DNA from: Chryseobacterium angstadtii
GTDB taxonomy: Bacteria > Bacteroidota > Bacteroidia > Flavobacteriales > Weeksellaceae
NCBI RefSeq assembly: GCF_001045465.1
Contig: NZ_LFND01000002.1
Span: 310,001-374,000 of the forward strand
Length of the DNA: 64,000 nucleotides
Reading direction: 5' to 3'
The notes under the pieces were generated by a model. That model was not told the origin of the DNA. It made no database searches and worked only from the letters and a program-made list of their open reading frames with translations. Positions 1 to 8,912 of this stretch are shown here, piece after piece (the first letter of the stretch is position 1; every line of letters starts with the position of its first letter). The position numbers were made by a program, and so were the translations under genes.

Positions 1-510
1 CAAAAATTTTGAACTTGCCGGTGTTGCAAAAAATATTTTATAAATATTCTTTTTATACCGATTTAATATTCCTTTCCATACTATCTTATGAAGAATATTC
101 AACGATAGCCAATTTTGCGCAGAGTTACTGTAATCAGCTTCAGAATACAGAATAATCTTACATTCTTTTTCTTTTTTAAATCGAACAGCATCTTTGAGGT
201 TCAAATGAACTCCATTAAAAAAAATGAAGTCGGGCTTTTCAGAAGAAAGGATGCTGTAAACATCTTTAAAACTTTTAATCCTCTTTTTTATATTCAACTT
301 ATAAGGCTGCCTGTATATTTTTATGCCATTATGAACTTCAACTGAAGCCTTTTTAGTGTAATAATTATGGCTGTAAAAATCAAACGGATTATCGGTAACG
401 GAACAGATTACGAAAACTTCAAATCCAAATTTTATATACTGTTTCGCTAATTCATTTTCAATATAAGTCAAATCATTTCCATAAAAATCCGTTATTATTG
501 ATATTTTCAT
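1..510 (-). CDS. Glycosyltransferase family 4, N-terminal part (cut by window edge)
   Basis: Reading the complement from the ATG at 508-510 gives an open frame of 170 codons that runs off the left edge, so the C-terminal donor-binding domain is not visible. It begins MKISIITDFYGND, the first beta-strand of a GT-B acceptor domain. It is clearly related to the complete GT4 protein at 4194-5366: both have an ExADYSNS-type stretch followed by WLS(L/V)N(I/V)xHKI(V/I) near residue 140. It would transfer a sugar to the lipid-linked repeat unit in the cytoplasm. It is the last gene of the visible polysaccharide cluster, 45 bases after the CapE-type gene. Acceptor and donor cannot be told. Confidence 0.8.
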   Translation of the reverse strand, partial: MKISIITDFYGNDLTYIENELAKQYIKFGFEVFVICSVTDNPFDFYSHNYYTKKASVEVHNGIKIYRQPYKLNIKKRIKSFKDVYSILSSEKPDFIFFNGVHLNLKDAVRFKKEKECKIILYSEADYSNSAQNWLSLNILHKIVWKGILNRYKKNIYKIFFATPASSKFL

Positions 511-555
511 TTTACATCATGATTTTTATACATTAAAAAATAACTTGAAAACAGA

Positions 556-1590
556 CTAATCAGGGTACTGCATTATATCTTCACCAAAAACTTCTTTTCT
601 TATTAACGGAAGTTTCATCAAAAGATTTTTCATCCCTTCTACATTTTGTTGTTCGGTATTATGTGAATGATAGTCTTCTATTTTGGAAATATCACTCATT
701 CCTTCAGAAAAATACTGAGCATAATTCAGATCCCTGTTATCTGCAGGAATTCTGTAAAAATCACCCATATCTTCCGCTTTAATCATTTCCTCGCGGGTAC
801 AAAGTGTCTCATAGAGTTTTTCACCATGCCTGGTTCCGATAATTTTTATCGGGTTATCTACCTTAAACATCTCTTTTAATGCCTGAGCAAGTTCGCCAAT
901 AGTTCCCGCAGGAGCTTTATTCACAAATAAATCACCCGGATTTCCATGTTCGAAGGCAAATAATACCAAATCTACGGCTTCTTCTAAAGACATCAGGAAC
1001 CTGGTCATATTAGGATCCGTAATCGTCAATTCTTCTCCATTCTTTATCTGTTTGATAAACAATGGAATAACTGACCCTCTGGATGCCATTACATTTCCGT
1101 ATCTTGTAAGACACACTACGGTTTCATCCAGATTTCGGGCTGCGGCAACTGCTACTTTTTCCATCATCGCTTTGGAAATCCCCATAGCGTTGATAGGATA
1201 TGCAGCTTTATCTGTACTTAAACAGATCACTTTTTTCACCTTATTTATGGCGGCGGCATCAATCACATTTTGTGTGCCTTCAACGTTTGTTTTTACCGCC
1301 TGCATTGGGAAAAATTCACAAGATGGAACCTGTTTCAGTGCTGCTGCGTGAAAAACGTAATCTACCCCTCTCATGGCAGGCTCTACACTTTTATAATCTC
1401 TAACATCTCCGATATAAAATTTCAGTTTATCATTTTTAAACTGATTTCTCATATCATCCTGCTTCTTTTCATCGCGGGAAAAGATACGAATTTCTTTAAA
1501 ATGGTCTGTATTTATAAATTTTCTCAGTACAGCGGTTCCAAATGAACCTGTTCCTCCTGTAATAAGAAGTATTTTATCTTTTATCTGCAT
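556..1590 (-). CDS. capE: UDP-GlcNAc 4,6-dehydratase, CapE/WbjB type
   Basis: A 344-residue extended short-chain dehydrogenase/reductase with the NAD-binding loop GGTGSFG at residues 12-18. The usual catalytic YxxxK is replaced by MxxxK (Met136, Lys140), and a TDK triplet sits at 126-128. That pattern belongs to the UDP-GlcNAc 4,6-dehydratases CapE, WbjB, PglF and WbpM. In the CapE/WbjB branch the product is a UDP-2-acetamido-2,6-dideoxy-4-hexulose, first intermediate of N-acetyl-L-fucosamine. The C-terminal RIPADNRDLNY and HGEKLYETL stretches also resemble that branch. WbjC/WbjD-type partners are not in the window and may lie beyond the left edge. PseB is an alternative, but its Tyr is absent here. 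Confidence 0.85.
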   Translation of the reverse strand: MQIKDKILLITGGTGSFGTAVLRKFINTDHFKEIRIFSRDEKKQDDMRNQFKNDKLKFYIGDVRDYKSVEPAMRGVDYVFHAAALKQVPSCEFFPMQAVKTNVEGTQNVIDAAAINKVKKVICLSTDKAAYPINAMGISKAMMEKVAVAAARNLDETVVCLTRYGNVMASRGSVIPLFIKQIKNGEELTITDPNMTRFLMSLEEAVDLVLFAFEHGNPGDLFVNKAPAGTIGELAQALKEMFKVDNPIKIIGTRHGEKLYETLCTREEMIKAEDMGDFYRIPADNRDLNYAQYFSEGMSDISKIEDYHSHNTEQQNVEGMKNLLMKLPLIRKEVFGEDIMQYPD

Positions 1591-1631
1591 ATGCGTTTTT
1601 AATATTTCTGTTTCCGTGATGTTTATTTTTT

Positions 1632-2396
1632 CTATTTCTGTATTAATTTTTCCTTTTCCTCAAAAGTAGGATAATTTATTAAAACAGCCTTATAAACTCC
1701 TTTAAATACAAACAGACTTCCTGCTGCAACTCCTATTATTCCATGTTTATCAATTACCTGCTTCACATCGTTCAAAGTCCCGGCGCCTCCCAAAACGGTA
1801 AGCGGAAGTGATATTTTTTCTCTTACCTTATTAATTAAAGCCATATCATAGCCTTTCATAACGCCATCCTGATCTATAGAATTGATGACTATTTCACCAG
1901 CCCCGAGCTTTTGTGCTTCTTCTACAAACTTAAACGGGTCTATTCCCGTAGATTTTTTACCATTGTGAGTATACACTTCGTATCCTCCAAAAAGTTTTTT
2001 CTTTACATCTAAAACTACAATTACACTTTGTGAACCTACACGTTCAGCAATTTGGGTAATAAGCTGCGGGTTTTGAAGTACAGCAGAAGAGAGTGCTATT
2101 TTTTCTATTCCAAGTCCAAAAATCCTCTGGGCCTGTTCTACAGTTTTCACACCACCGCCATAGCAAAGCGGCATTCTGGACTGATTGGCTATTCTTTCAA
2201 TCAGGCTGTAATTTGGCTCAAGACCTTTTGCTGTTGCATCGATATCAAAAATGGCAAGTTCATCGACTTCCTTTTCGTTAAATATCCTCACTGCATTGAT
2301 AGGATCTCCAACGTATTTTGGATTTTTAAAATTGACAGTTTTTACAAGTCCATTATCCTGGATCAAAAGACTTGGTATAATTCTAGGCCTCAGCAT
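1632..2396 (-). CDS. hisF2: HisF2-like acetamidino-modification protein
   Basis: A 254-residue TIM barrel homologous to HisF, the cyclase subunit of imidazole glycerol phosphate synthase, but adapted to sugar amidination. In true HisF the first strand reads RIIACLD with catalytic Asp11; here it reads RIIPSLL, so residue 11 is Leu. The second acidic site (IDQDG near residue 175) remains. The family knowledge used is the P. aeruginosa O-antigen set WbpG-HisH2-HisF2, where HisH makes ammonia, HisF conducts it, and the WbpG-type ligase attaches it to an N-acetyl group. The gene lies 5 bases after hisH2 and close to that ligase gene, which supports this role over histidine synthesis. Confidence 0.88.
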   Translation of the reverse strand: MLRPRIIPSLLIQDNGLVKTVNFKNPKYVGDPINAVRIFNEKEVDELAIFDIDATAKGLEPNYSLIERIANQSRMPLCYGGGVKTVEQAQRIFGLGIEKIALSSAVLQNPQLITQIAERVGSQSVIVVLDVKKKLFGGYEVYTHNGKKSTGIDPFKFVEEAQKLGAGEIVINSIDQDGVMKGYDMALINKVREKISLPLTVLGGAGTLNDVKQVIDKHGIIGVAAGSLFVFKGVYKAVLINYPTFEEKEKLIQK

Positions 2397-2401
2397 TTTA
2401 A

Positions 2402-3016
2402 TTATAATTTTGCAAAGTTGTGTAATAAAATTTCACCATAATGGTGGCTTTTTTCGGGATGAAACTGTATTCCGTACTTATTGTCATGGTGAGCCGCCGA
2501 AGCAAATTCACCTCCATAGTCCGTAATAGCCATAATATCTTCCTGATTGTTACAGTGGAAATAATAGGTATGCAGAAAATAAAAGATGGAATCATTTTCC
2601 AATCCTTTAAACAGTTCAAGATCTTTAACCGGTTTTACATCATTCCATCCCATATGAGGAAGTCTTGTTATCTGATGAATTTTTGTTTCGTCGAATTTTT
2701 TAACAGAAGCATCAATCCATTTTAAACCATCTAATTTTCCCTCATCACTATTATTGGCCATCATCTGCATTCCTACACATATTCCGATAACGGGAATGTT
2801 TTGGCCAAGCACAAGATCATCCAACTTATCTCTCATTCCAGAATTATTCAGCTGGGTCATAGCGTGATCGAAGTGCCCTACCCCTGGAAGTATAAGCTTT
2901 TGTGCTCCTTCCAGATCTTCCCTAGTTTTGGCTATTTTTACCGGAACATCAACTCTTTTGTATACATTAACAAAGGCATTGATATTTCCAACACCATAAT
3001 CAATAATCGTTATCAT
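2402..3016 (-). CDS. hisH2: HisH2-like glutamine amidotransferase
   Basis: A 204-residue class I glutamine amidotransferase. The nucleophile is Cys80 in GICVGMQ and the other triad members are His186 and Glu188 in FHPEKS; the PGVGHFD oxyanion-side motif is at residues 44-50. It hydrolyses glutamine and passes ammonia to its HisF partner. The start codon overlaps the stop of the N-acetyl sugar amidotransferase gene by 4 bases and hisF2 follows 5 bases after its end, so the three are translationally coupled. Context points to amidine formation on a surface sugar rather than to histidine biosynthesis, since no other his gene is nearby. Confidence 0.88.
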   Translation of the reverse strand: MITIIDYGVGNINAFVNVYKRVDVPVKIAKTREDLEGAQKLILPGVGHFDHAMTQLNNSGMRDKLDDLVLGQNIPVIGICVGMQMMANNSDEGKLDGLKWIDASVKKFDETKIHQITRLPHMGWNDVKPVKDLELFKGLENDSIFYFLHTYYFHCNNQEDIMAITDYGGEFASAAHHDNKYGIQFHPEKSHHYGEILLHNFAKL

Positions 3017-4161
3017 CTGAATAATCTTTTTTCAAGACCTAATTTTCTCATGGTCTGGGCCCCAATTCCAATTAATGATCTTTTATTTTTATAGTCCTTG
3101 TAGGTTTTGTTTTCACCTTCAAATATTTTCTGAAGCTCATCTGTAGTAAGATCCAACTTATTGGCTACATATTCGAACTCTTTTAGTAAAAATTCTTCAG
3201 AAAGTTCAGGTTTAGAAACTCTTTCCAAAGCTTCTTCTCTTGTCATCTGCCCCGTAAGAATTAAACTGGAAAAATGAGCTTTTCTTTTCTGGTATCCGAA
3301 CTTTCTAGGCATCCAATAATCCTCAAAGAATCTGGTAAATCTTGATTCATGATGCTTGTGCTGAAAACTCTCCCACCCGTATTTGTCCAACAATAACTGC
3401 TCAACATCTTTTTTGATATATGGCAAACAGTTCAAAGGCTTATACACCTGCATTCCCAAAATATATTTGTAATACAGCTTATAGCTCATAATATCCACAA
3501 TCGGGAATGTTTTAAGGTCTTTTTTTCCGAATTTCTTGTGAATATCCAAAATTAAAGTTTTGTCTATTCCCGGATAGGCCCCCCATTCTTCAGGTTCCCG
3601 ACAGCATTCGGTAGAAAAGTTCCCACCGGTAAGAACGTATTTTATTTTATTTTTTTTGGCAAATTTATAAAGCCCTGAAAAGAACGCAATATCCTGTGGC
3701 ATATCCTGATCTGCAATCTGAGATTTCAAAAATGCTACCTGAAGATCTTTCATTTCTTCCCAGTTGATTACTTCGGTATACAGATCCAAGTTAAGTCCAT
3801 TTACCAGTTTTTCAATATTGCTTACCGCTCGGTCTGTATTCCATCCGGCATCTACGTGAAAAATAAGCGGACGTAAACCCATCACTTCTTTGGCAACATA
3901 CGCTGCATAAGAACTGTCCAGCCCTCCACTCAATCCAATAATACAGTCAAAGTCTCTATTTTTACCGTCTTTTTTAATTTTTTCAGCTTCCTGCTCTAAT
4001 TCTTTCAGTCCTCTTTCATCGGTATGCCAAGTGGGTAATATGCTTTCAATATAGTTGACATAATAATCACTTTCTCCTTTTTCATTGAAAACAATATTAG
4101 GATCTGTAGTATCCATTATTGTTTTCGTGCAAATCTGGTATGAATTATCTTTTTTTTCCAT
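3013..4161 (-). CDS. wbpG: N-acetyl sugar amidotransferase (WbpG/PseA-like)
   Basis: A 382-residue PP-loop ATPase with the adenylating motif SGGLDSS at residues 78-84. An N-terminal CTKTIMDTTDPNI stretch and a GGNFSTECCREP segment are typical of N-acetyl sugar amidotransferases. These enzymes activate the N-acetyl carbonyl of a nucleotide- or lipid-linked amino sugar and replace its oxygen with NH3, giving an acetamidino group. Ammonia would come from the neighbouring HisH2/HisF2 pair. With the WbpA/B/E/D homologues upstream, a likely substrate is a 2,3-diacetamido-uronic acid; an N-acetylfucosamine derivative is an alternative because of the CapE-type gene. Which one is inference. Confidence 0.87.
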   Translation of the reverse strand: MEKKDNSYQICTKTIMDTTDPNIVFNEKGESDYYVNYIESILPTWHTDERGLKELEQEAEKIKKDGKNRDFDCIIGLSGGLDSSYAAYVAKEVMGLRPLIFHVDAGWNTDRAVSNIEKLVNGLNLDLYTEVINWEEMKDLQVAFLKSQIADQDMPQDIAFFSGLYKFAKKNKIKYVLTGGNFSTECCREPEEWGAYPGIDKTLILDIHKKFGKKDLKTFPIVDIMSYKLYYKYILGMQVYKPLNCLPYIKKDVEQLLLDKYGWESFQHKHHESRFTRFFEDYWMPRKFGYQKRKAHFSSLILTGQMTREEALERVSKPELSEEFLLKEFEYVANKLDLTTDELQKIFEGENKTYKDYKNKRSLIGIGAQTMRKLGLEKRLFR

Positions 4162-4193
4162 TTAAATTTATGATCTTTATTTTACGTATAAAA

Positions 4194-5366
4194 TTATACA
4201 AAAGTGCGATTAATTAAATAATTCCAGTCTAAATATTTATCTCTTGTTTTTACTGAGGCTTCTTTCATCCTGTTATAGGCCTGGTTATCTAATGTTATGC
4301 TTTTTATATGATTAATTAAATTTTCTTTAGTAATCTCGTTGGGTTTCATTTCAAGTACCGCACCAAACTCATTAATATAATCGAGAGATTGTCCTCCGAA
4401 ATCTCCGATAATCAAAGGGAGCTCGGATGCTATAGCCTGTAACCAAACAATTGACTGACTGGCAGGAAATACAGCTAAATCTGATGCGGATAGATATTCG
4501 TATACTTCACTATTACTAATCCATCCTGTAAAATGAATATTGGGATTATTGCCAGCAAGAGCTAATAATACTTCCTTATATTTCTGGTTGGCGGCATCTG
4601 CATCTCCTACAATAATAAGATGAAGATCCGGATCATTAATTTCATTAAAGGCTTTCAGAAGAAGATCAATTCTTTTTAATTCGGTGAATTTACCTCCGGA
4701 AAATATTAGTTTCTGGTGATCCTTCATTCCATACCGTTCTCTAATTTCTGTTCTCTTACCACTTTTCTTCACTTCCTGAACACGGTCTACATCAGCACCT
4801 AACGGAAGGACTTCCATCTGATCTTCACGAACGCCATACAGTTCTGTTAAAAAAGTTCCACTTCCAGGTATGATGGGGAAGAACTTCGTAATATGCTTTC
4901 TTACAGGGTCCAGATATACTTTCCTTCTTATAATTTTATGGAGAACATTAACAGATAACCAACTTCCGCCAGAATTACTGTAGTCCGCATGATAATCCAT
5001 AATCATTTTTACATGAGGATTTCTTTTTTTGTAATCCAGCATCTCCAACATATTAGGCATAATATCATGAACATACAGCAAATCCGGTTTGAATTCTTCC
5101 ACAATAGGGGTGATATTCTTGTATTTCTTTATTTTGCCTCCGAAATTAAACTTAAAAGGCAGTTTTATAATTTTCGCTCCATGATCATAGTATACCTTTT
5201 CCGGCTTCGAATTATCATGGATATTATTGTAGTAATCAAATACATTTTCATAGGTAGAAGTGATTACAGTGACCTCATGCCCATGCTTCATATAATATTT
5301 CACTAAAAGATTTTCCTGATACTCTAAATTTTCTATATAGAGCTCACACAACATAAGAATCTTCAT
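4194..5366 (-). CDS. Glycosyltransferase family 4
   Basis: A 390-residue GT-B fold retaining glycosyltransferase. The N-terminal acceptor half opens MKILMLCELYIENLEYQENL, and the C-terminal half contains LIFSGGKFTELKRIDLLLKA and a Glyco_trans_1-like segment LHLIIVGDAD. It shares its acceptor-domain sequence with the partial gene at 1-510, so the cluster carries two paralogous transferases. Its start shares one base with the stop of the polymerase gene (stop-start overlap at 5366). No membrane segment is seen, so it should act on the cytoplasmic face on an undecaprenyl-linked oligosaccharide. The sugar transferred is not predictable from the sequence. Confidence 0.85.
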   Translation of the reverse strand: MKILMLCELYIENLEYQENLLVKYYMKHGHEVTVITSTYENVFDYYNNIHDNSKPEKVYYDHGAKIIKLPFKFNFGGKIKKYKNITPIVEEFKPDLLYVHDIMPNMLEMLDYKKRNPHVKMIMDYHADYSNSGGSWLSVNVLHKIIRRKVYLDPVRKHITKFFPIIPGSGTFLTELYGVREDQMEVLPLGADVDRVQEVKKSGKRTEIRERYGMKDHQKLIFSGGKFTELKRIDLLLKAFNEINDPDLHLIIVGDADAANQKYKEVLLALAGNNPNIHFTGWISNSEVYEYLSASDLAVFPASQSIVWLQAIASELPLIIGDFGGQSLDYINEFGAVLEMKPNEITKENLINHIKSITLDNQAYNRMKEASVKTRDKYLDWNYLINRTFV

Positions 5367-6691
5367 TATTTTTTAATTATATTATTATTATTAAGTAAAA
5401 ACATGAAAAATAATAACCCTCCGGAGAGTAAAGTTGTAAACATGGATACATTCATTAAGGCAACACAAGAAACGGTAATAAGCAAAACGCCTAAAATTTT
5501 GCTACTATTGGATGAAAATGAATCAAATAAATAGAATACAAATGATCCGAAAATCCCAATGATAATAACTCCCAAATATCCTACCGAAGACAAACCATCT
5601 GTAATAAAGAAATTAGCATTCGCATTGAATTTATCAATATCAATAAAATAGGTTCCCACTTCAACTCCCAGCTGATCTTTGTATGGGTATTCCACCAATT
5701 TATTAATAATAGAGATATGACTAAAATAGGTATGTGGGTGGTTTTCAAAAAACACATTATAATACACAGACATTAAGGTACTGGTATATAATGTTCTAAA
5801 CAGGAAAATACCTGAAATGGCAAAAATAATATCATTAACTATTTTAACATCCACAAACTCATTACAAAATAATAAAAAGGCCGTAGGTATAATAAGAAAT
5901 TTTAAAAATTTGAAAATCTTCCTTTTATCCGGTGATGCAAATAATCTATAAATCAGGTATATTAATATAATAGAAAAAATATACTGTTTGTTTGCCATAG
6001 TCATATATAAAATAATAAGACCTCCAATGCCTATTATTTTTTTTGATTTATCGTTCTGAATAAGGCCTACACTTAAAATAAACGGGAAAAAAGCATTACT
6101 CAGCCATAATATGATATGCCCTGCAAAAGCAGACTGTTCCTGGATTTCCTGTCCTGCAAAACGGGTTTCATATACTTCATCGGATGAGAATATATTCACA
6201 AATGTTAAACTGTTCCTGTACAGAAAAACAATATAGATAAGCATTGAAAAAACCACAAAATAAAAAAGAGTCCAAAAAAGACGATGTGGAATATTGAACG
6301 GCTTGGGTTTAAAAAGTTTCACTGCATAAAAAAGACACAAACACATGAATCCTATACAATAGCTTAAACAGATGATAAGTTTTTGATCAAAGAGTATTTT
6401 TTTGTCAAAAAAGGCACCTGTAATCATAGGTATATAGGTAAGTATATAAAGTATCCAAAGGCCAAACATACTTGGTCTCACAATTTCTTTCGGAAGAAAA
6501 ACAGAAGGCAGCACTGCAAAAAAAATGTAAAAACCCCACAGCTTTATAGTAGGTTCATCTTCATCCAAACCAAAATATCCCCAAGTGGGTACCAGATATG
6601 AAAGAAATCCGATTCCCAGCAATACACTGAAAATCAAAGAAGAGATAATTAAATTAAATCTAAGTTCGGGTTTTAAACTTTTTTCCTTCAT
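5366..6691 (-). CDS. wzy: O-antigen/capsule repeat-unit polymerase (Wzy-like)
   Basis: A 441-residue integral membrane protein with about eleven hydrophobic segments and one longer polar loop around residues 290-370, which is the usual Wzy layout. The loop has RTLYTSTLMSVYYNVFFENHP and FANANFFITDGL-like features seen in the oligosaccharide repeat unit polymerase family. Sequence identity among Wzy proteins is very low, so topology plus location carry the call: it sits between a flippase and a glycosyltransferase, overlapping both by one base. It would polymerise repeat units on the periplasmic side of the inner membrane, with Wzc controlling chain length. Confidence 0.8.
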   Translation of the reverse strand: MKEKSLKPELRFNLIISSLIFSVLLGIGFLSYLVPTWGYFGLDEDEPTIKLWGFYIFFAVLPSVFLPKEIVRPSMFGLWILYILTYIPMITGAFFDKKILFDQKLIICLSYCIGFMCLCLFYAVKLFKPKPFNIPHRLFWTLFYFVVFSMLIYIVFLYRNSLTFVNIFSSDEVYETRFAGQEIQEQSAFAGHIILWLSNAFFPFILSVGLIQNDKSKKIIGIGGLIILYMTMANKQYIFSIILIYLIYRLFASPDKRKIFKFLKFLIIPTAFLLFCNEFVDVKIVNDIIFAISGIFLFRTLYTSTLMSVYYNVFFENHPHTYFSHISIINKLVEYPYKDQLGVEVGTYFIDIDKFNANANFFITDGLSSVGYLGVIIIGIFGSFVFYLFDSFSSNSSKILGVLLITVSCVALMNVSMFTTLLSGGLLFFMFLLNNNNIIKK

Positions 6692-7974
6692 TAATTAAAA
6701 TTAAACGTTTTTTGTTTGGCGATTCTGTATGATAATACTATAAAAATAATATTAAAAAGTAGTGAATTTAAGGTAAATAAAATAAGAGATACCGAAGCAT
6801 CATTAAAAACTTTAAATCCTAAAAAGATCATAATACCGCCTGAAACTGCATTCAGAAACTGAAGCCTCATCAAAATTTTCTGCTTTTCTCTGATATTGAA
6901 CAATACATTAAGTGGAGTAGAAATAAATTCTACGAGTAAGAGAACTGATAAAATCCTTGCAAATACTCCGGCATCATACCATTTTTGCCCAAATACAATG
7001 ACAAAAAGGTAAGGTGACACTATAAACAAGAACAGGTAAATAGGAAAAGACATTGCTATCAATTTTTTAAATGTAGACCTATAGAGGTCTTCGCAATTTC
7101 CATTTTTCCTGATTTCGTCGATAGCATCATTTCTGAATACATTTCCAATAGCTGTTGTTATAACAATATTGGGAAGTCTCAACATTCTGTTGGCCATAGA
7201 AAAAAAGCCTACAACAGTAGTACTGTAAAGAGCAGAAAATAAAATAGGAATAAATTGCTGGCTGGCAGTTAATGATAAATCTGAAAACAGCATGTATCTG
7301 GGAAAAGAGCTGTATTGCTTGGCAACCGATTTAATCCCTGTAAATACAAACAAATCTTTTTTCAGATCTTTTTCAGTGAATACAATATAACAGCTTGAAA
7401 TCACAGCTCCTAATATCAGTGAAATGATCATTCCTTCTGTCCGGTGAAAAAAGCCAAAAACTATACTGCACAATGCTGTAAAAATAACCTGGATAGCATT
7501 GGCAATAGTGATTTTCTTATACATCTTTTTTCTCTGCAGCCAATAAATAGCTCCGGAAAAAACAGCAATAAAAAATATATAGAATGGTGCAAGATAAATC
7601 CACCAATACTTAATAATCTGAAGATCAATATACTGAATTAAAAACTCTTTCAGTACTGTAATTATCCCCAAGTATATTGCCGAAACAAAAAAACCAATGT
7701 ATAATATAAGTTGAAATATTTTTTTAGCATCAGTATCTTTTTCCGGCAGTCCTATGGCAAGTTCAAATCTTCCCGTAGAAACTACTGCAGAAATCACCAT
7801 ATAACTTGTAAAAAGAGAAAGCAGGCCAAAAGCCTCTACAGAATATAATCTGGAGAGGAGCGGCGAAGAAGCAACCACAATTGCCTGGCTAATAATGGTA
7901 CCACTAGCCAGTATTGCCACATTTTTAAAGAATGCATTGGATTGTATCCTGCTTATAATATTTCTAAAACTCAA
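6691..7974 (-). CDS. wzx: Lipid-linked repeat-unit flippase (Wzx-like)
   Basis: A 427-residue membrane protein with about twelve hydrophobic segments and no large soluble domain, in the MOP superfamily of polysaccharide transporters. The N-terminus has FKNVAILASGTIISQAI and SPLLSRLYSVEAFGL, typical of the first two helices of Wzx/RfbX proteins, and a central FSMANRMLRLP motif fits the family. It should flip undecaprenyl-diphosphate-linked repeats to the periplasm. The start lies only 2 bases after the LpxD-like gene in transcription order, and the stop shares a base with the wzy start. Substrate specificity is unknown. Confidence 0.86.
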   Translation of the reverse strand: MSFRNIISRIQSNAFFKNVAILASGTIISQAIVVASSPLLSRLYSVEAFGLLSLFTSYMVISAVVSTGRFELAIGLPEKDTDAKKIFQLILYIGFFVSAIYLGIITVLKEFLIQYIDLQIIKYWWIYLAPFYIFFIAVFSGAIYWLQRKKMYKKITIANAIQVIFTALCSIVFGFFHRTEGMIISLILGAVISSCYIVFTEKDLKKDLFVFTGIKSVAKQYSSFPRYMLFSDLSLTASQQFIPILFSALYSTTVVGFFSMANRMLRLPNIVITTAIGNVFRNDAIDEIRKNGNCEDLYRSTFKKLIAMSFPIYLFLFIVSPYLFVIVFGQKWYDAGVFARILSVLLLVEFISTPLNVLFNIREKQKILMRLQFLNAVSGGIMIFLGFKVFNDASVSLILFTLNSLLFNIIFIVLSYRIAKQKTFNFN

Positions 7975-7976
7975 AA

Positions 7977-8906
7977 TTATTTAAACAATTTTTCATTCAT
8001 AATCTTCTTCTTAGCCAAAACCTGAGAAATTTCTTCTGCCGGGCTTCCTATAACTGTCTGCCCATCTTCAACGTTTTTCACTACTACTGCAGACAAGCCA
8101 ATAGTAACGTCATTTCCTATTTTTTTCTGATTGAGGATGGATGATGAAGGAGCTACCCATGTATTTTCTCCAATCTGTACGCTTCCGGCTACCATTGCAT
8201 TGGCAATAATAAGACTGTTCTTCCCTATTTTTACGCCGTGTGCAATATGTACCAGATTATCCACCTTTACATTATCCATAAGAATAGTACTTCCCAGTAC
8301 AGCTCTGTCTATACAGGTATTATTTCCTATTTCTACATTATTTCCAATAATTACATTCCCAATGTGTGGAATGAAAACATACTCACCAGTTTCATCTTTT
8401 TCATATCCGAACCCTACTCCACCGATCGTATTATTGGCTCCGATAATAACATTTTCCCCTACAATCGTATCACTTTTAAGAGTGGTATGATGATCTATTA
8501 CTGTATGATCTCCGATGGCACAGTTATCTTCTATTACAACATACTCTCCAATATAGGTATTCTGTCCTATAGTAACATTATCTCCAATAATTGCCGTTTT
8601 CGCAATACCCACTTTTTTAGCAGGCATAAAAAACTCAGTCAATGCTTTTTGAAAAGCCAGTCTTGGGTTTTCGAATAAGAGATAAGTACAACCTTCACTG
8701 ATATATTCTTCGGGAAACTCACCACATAAAATAATACCTTTAGAAATATTTTTCAGTCTGTCGCCAAATTTAGGAGATACCCACATCAACACATCATCTC
8801 TTTGATTGTCTGCATCTAACTGAATAGCATTGATAACATTCTTTTCAGTATTTCCTATTACCCGTAAAGGATTAAGTTTTCCAATTATTTCTGTAAGTAT
8901 TGCCAT
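7977..8906 (-). CDS. LpxD-like sugar N-acyltransferase (left-handed beta-helix)
   Basis: A 309-residue protein with an N-terminal globular domain of about 105 residues and then a long left-handed beta-helix of hexapeptide repeats ([18 protein letters not shown] and so on). It keeps the LpxD landmarks [18 protein letters not shown] and [11 protein letters not shown], the last holding the catalytic His. LpxD acylates the 2-amino group of UDP-3-O-acyl-glucosamine in lipid A synthesis. Here the gene lies inside a polysaccharide operon, directly after a PIG-L deacetylase gene. A more likely role is therefore putting an acyl group on an amino sugar of the repeat unit. The acyl donor is not predictable. 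Confidence 0.75.
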   Translation of the reverse strand: MAILTEIIGKLNPLRVIGNTEKNVINAIQLDADNQRDDVLMWVSPKFGDRLKNISKGIILCGEFPEEYISEGCTYLLFENPRLAFQKALTEFFMPAKKVGIAKTAIIGDNVTIGQNTYIGEYVVIEDNCAIGDHTVIDHHTTLKSDTIVGENVIIGANNTIGGVGFGYEKDETGEYVFIPHIGNVIIGNNVEIGNNTCIDRAVLGSTILMDNVKVDNLVHIAHGVKIGKNSLIIANAMVAGSVQIGENTWVAPSSSILNQKKIGNDVTIGLSAVVVKNVEDGQTVIGSPAEEISQVLAKKKIMNEKLFK

Positions 8907-8912
8907 CGTTTA

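Noticed and set aside
1052..1545. Plus-strand frames within the CapE-type gene
   Set aside because: Shadows of a well-supported minus-strand gene with clear dehydratase motifs.
1632..3016. hisF and hisH as histidine biosynthesis genes
   Set aside because: HisF lacks the catalytic Asp11 and both genes are coupled to an N-acetyl sugar amidotransferase gene within a polysaccharide operon.
7977..8906. Lipid A biosynthesis LpxD
   Set aside because: The gene lies among Wzx, a deacetylase and Wbp genes and not with lpx or fabZ genes, so lipid A synthesis is less likely, though not excluded.
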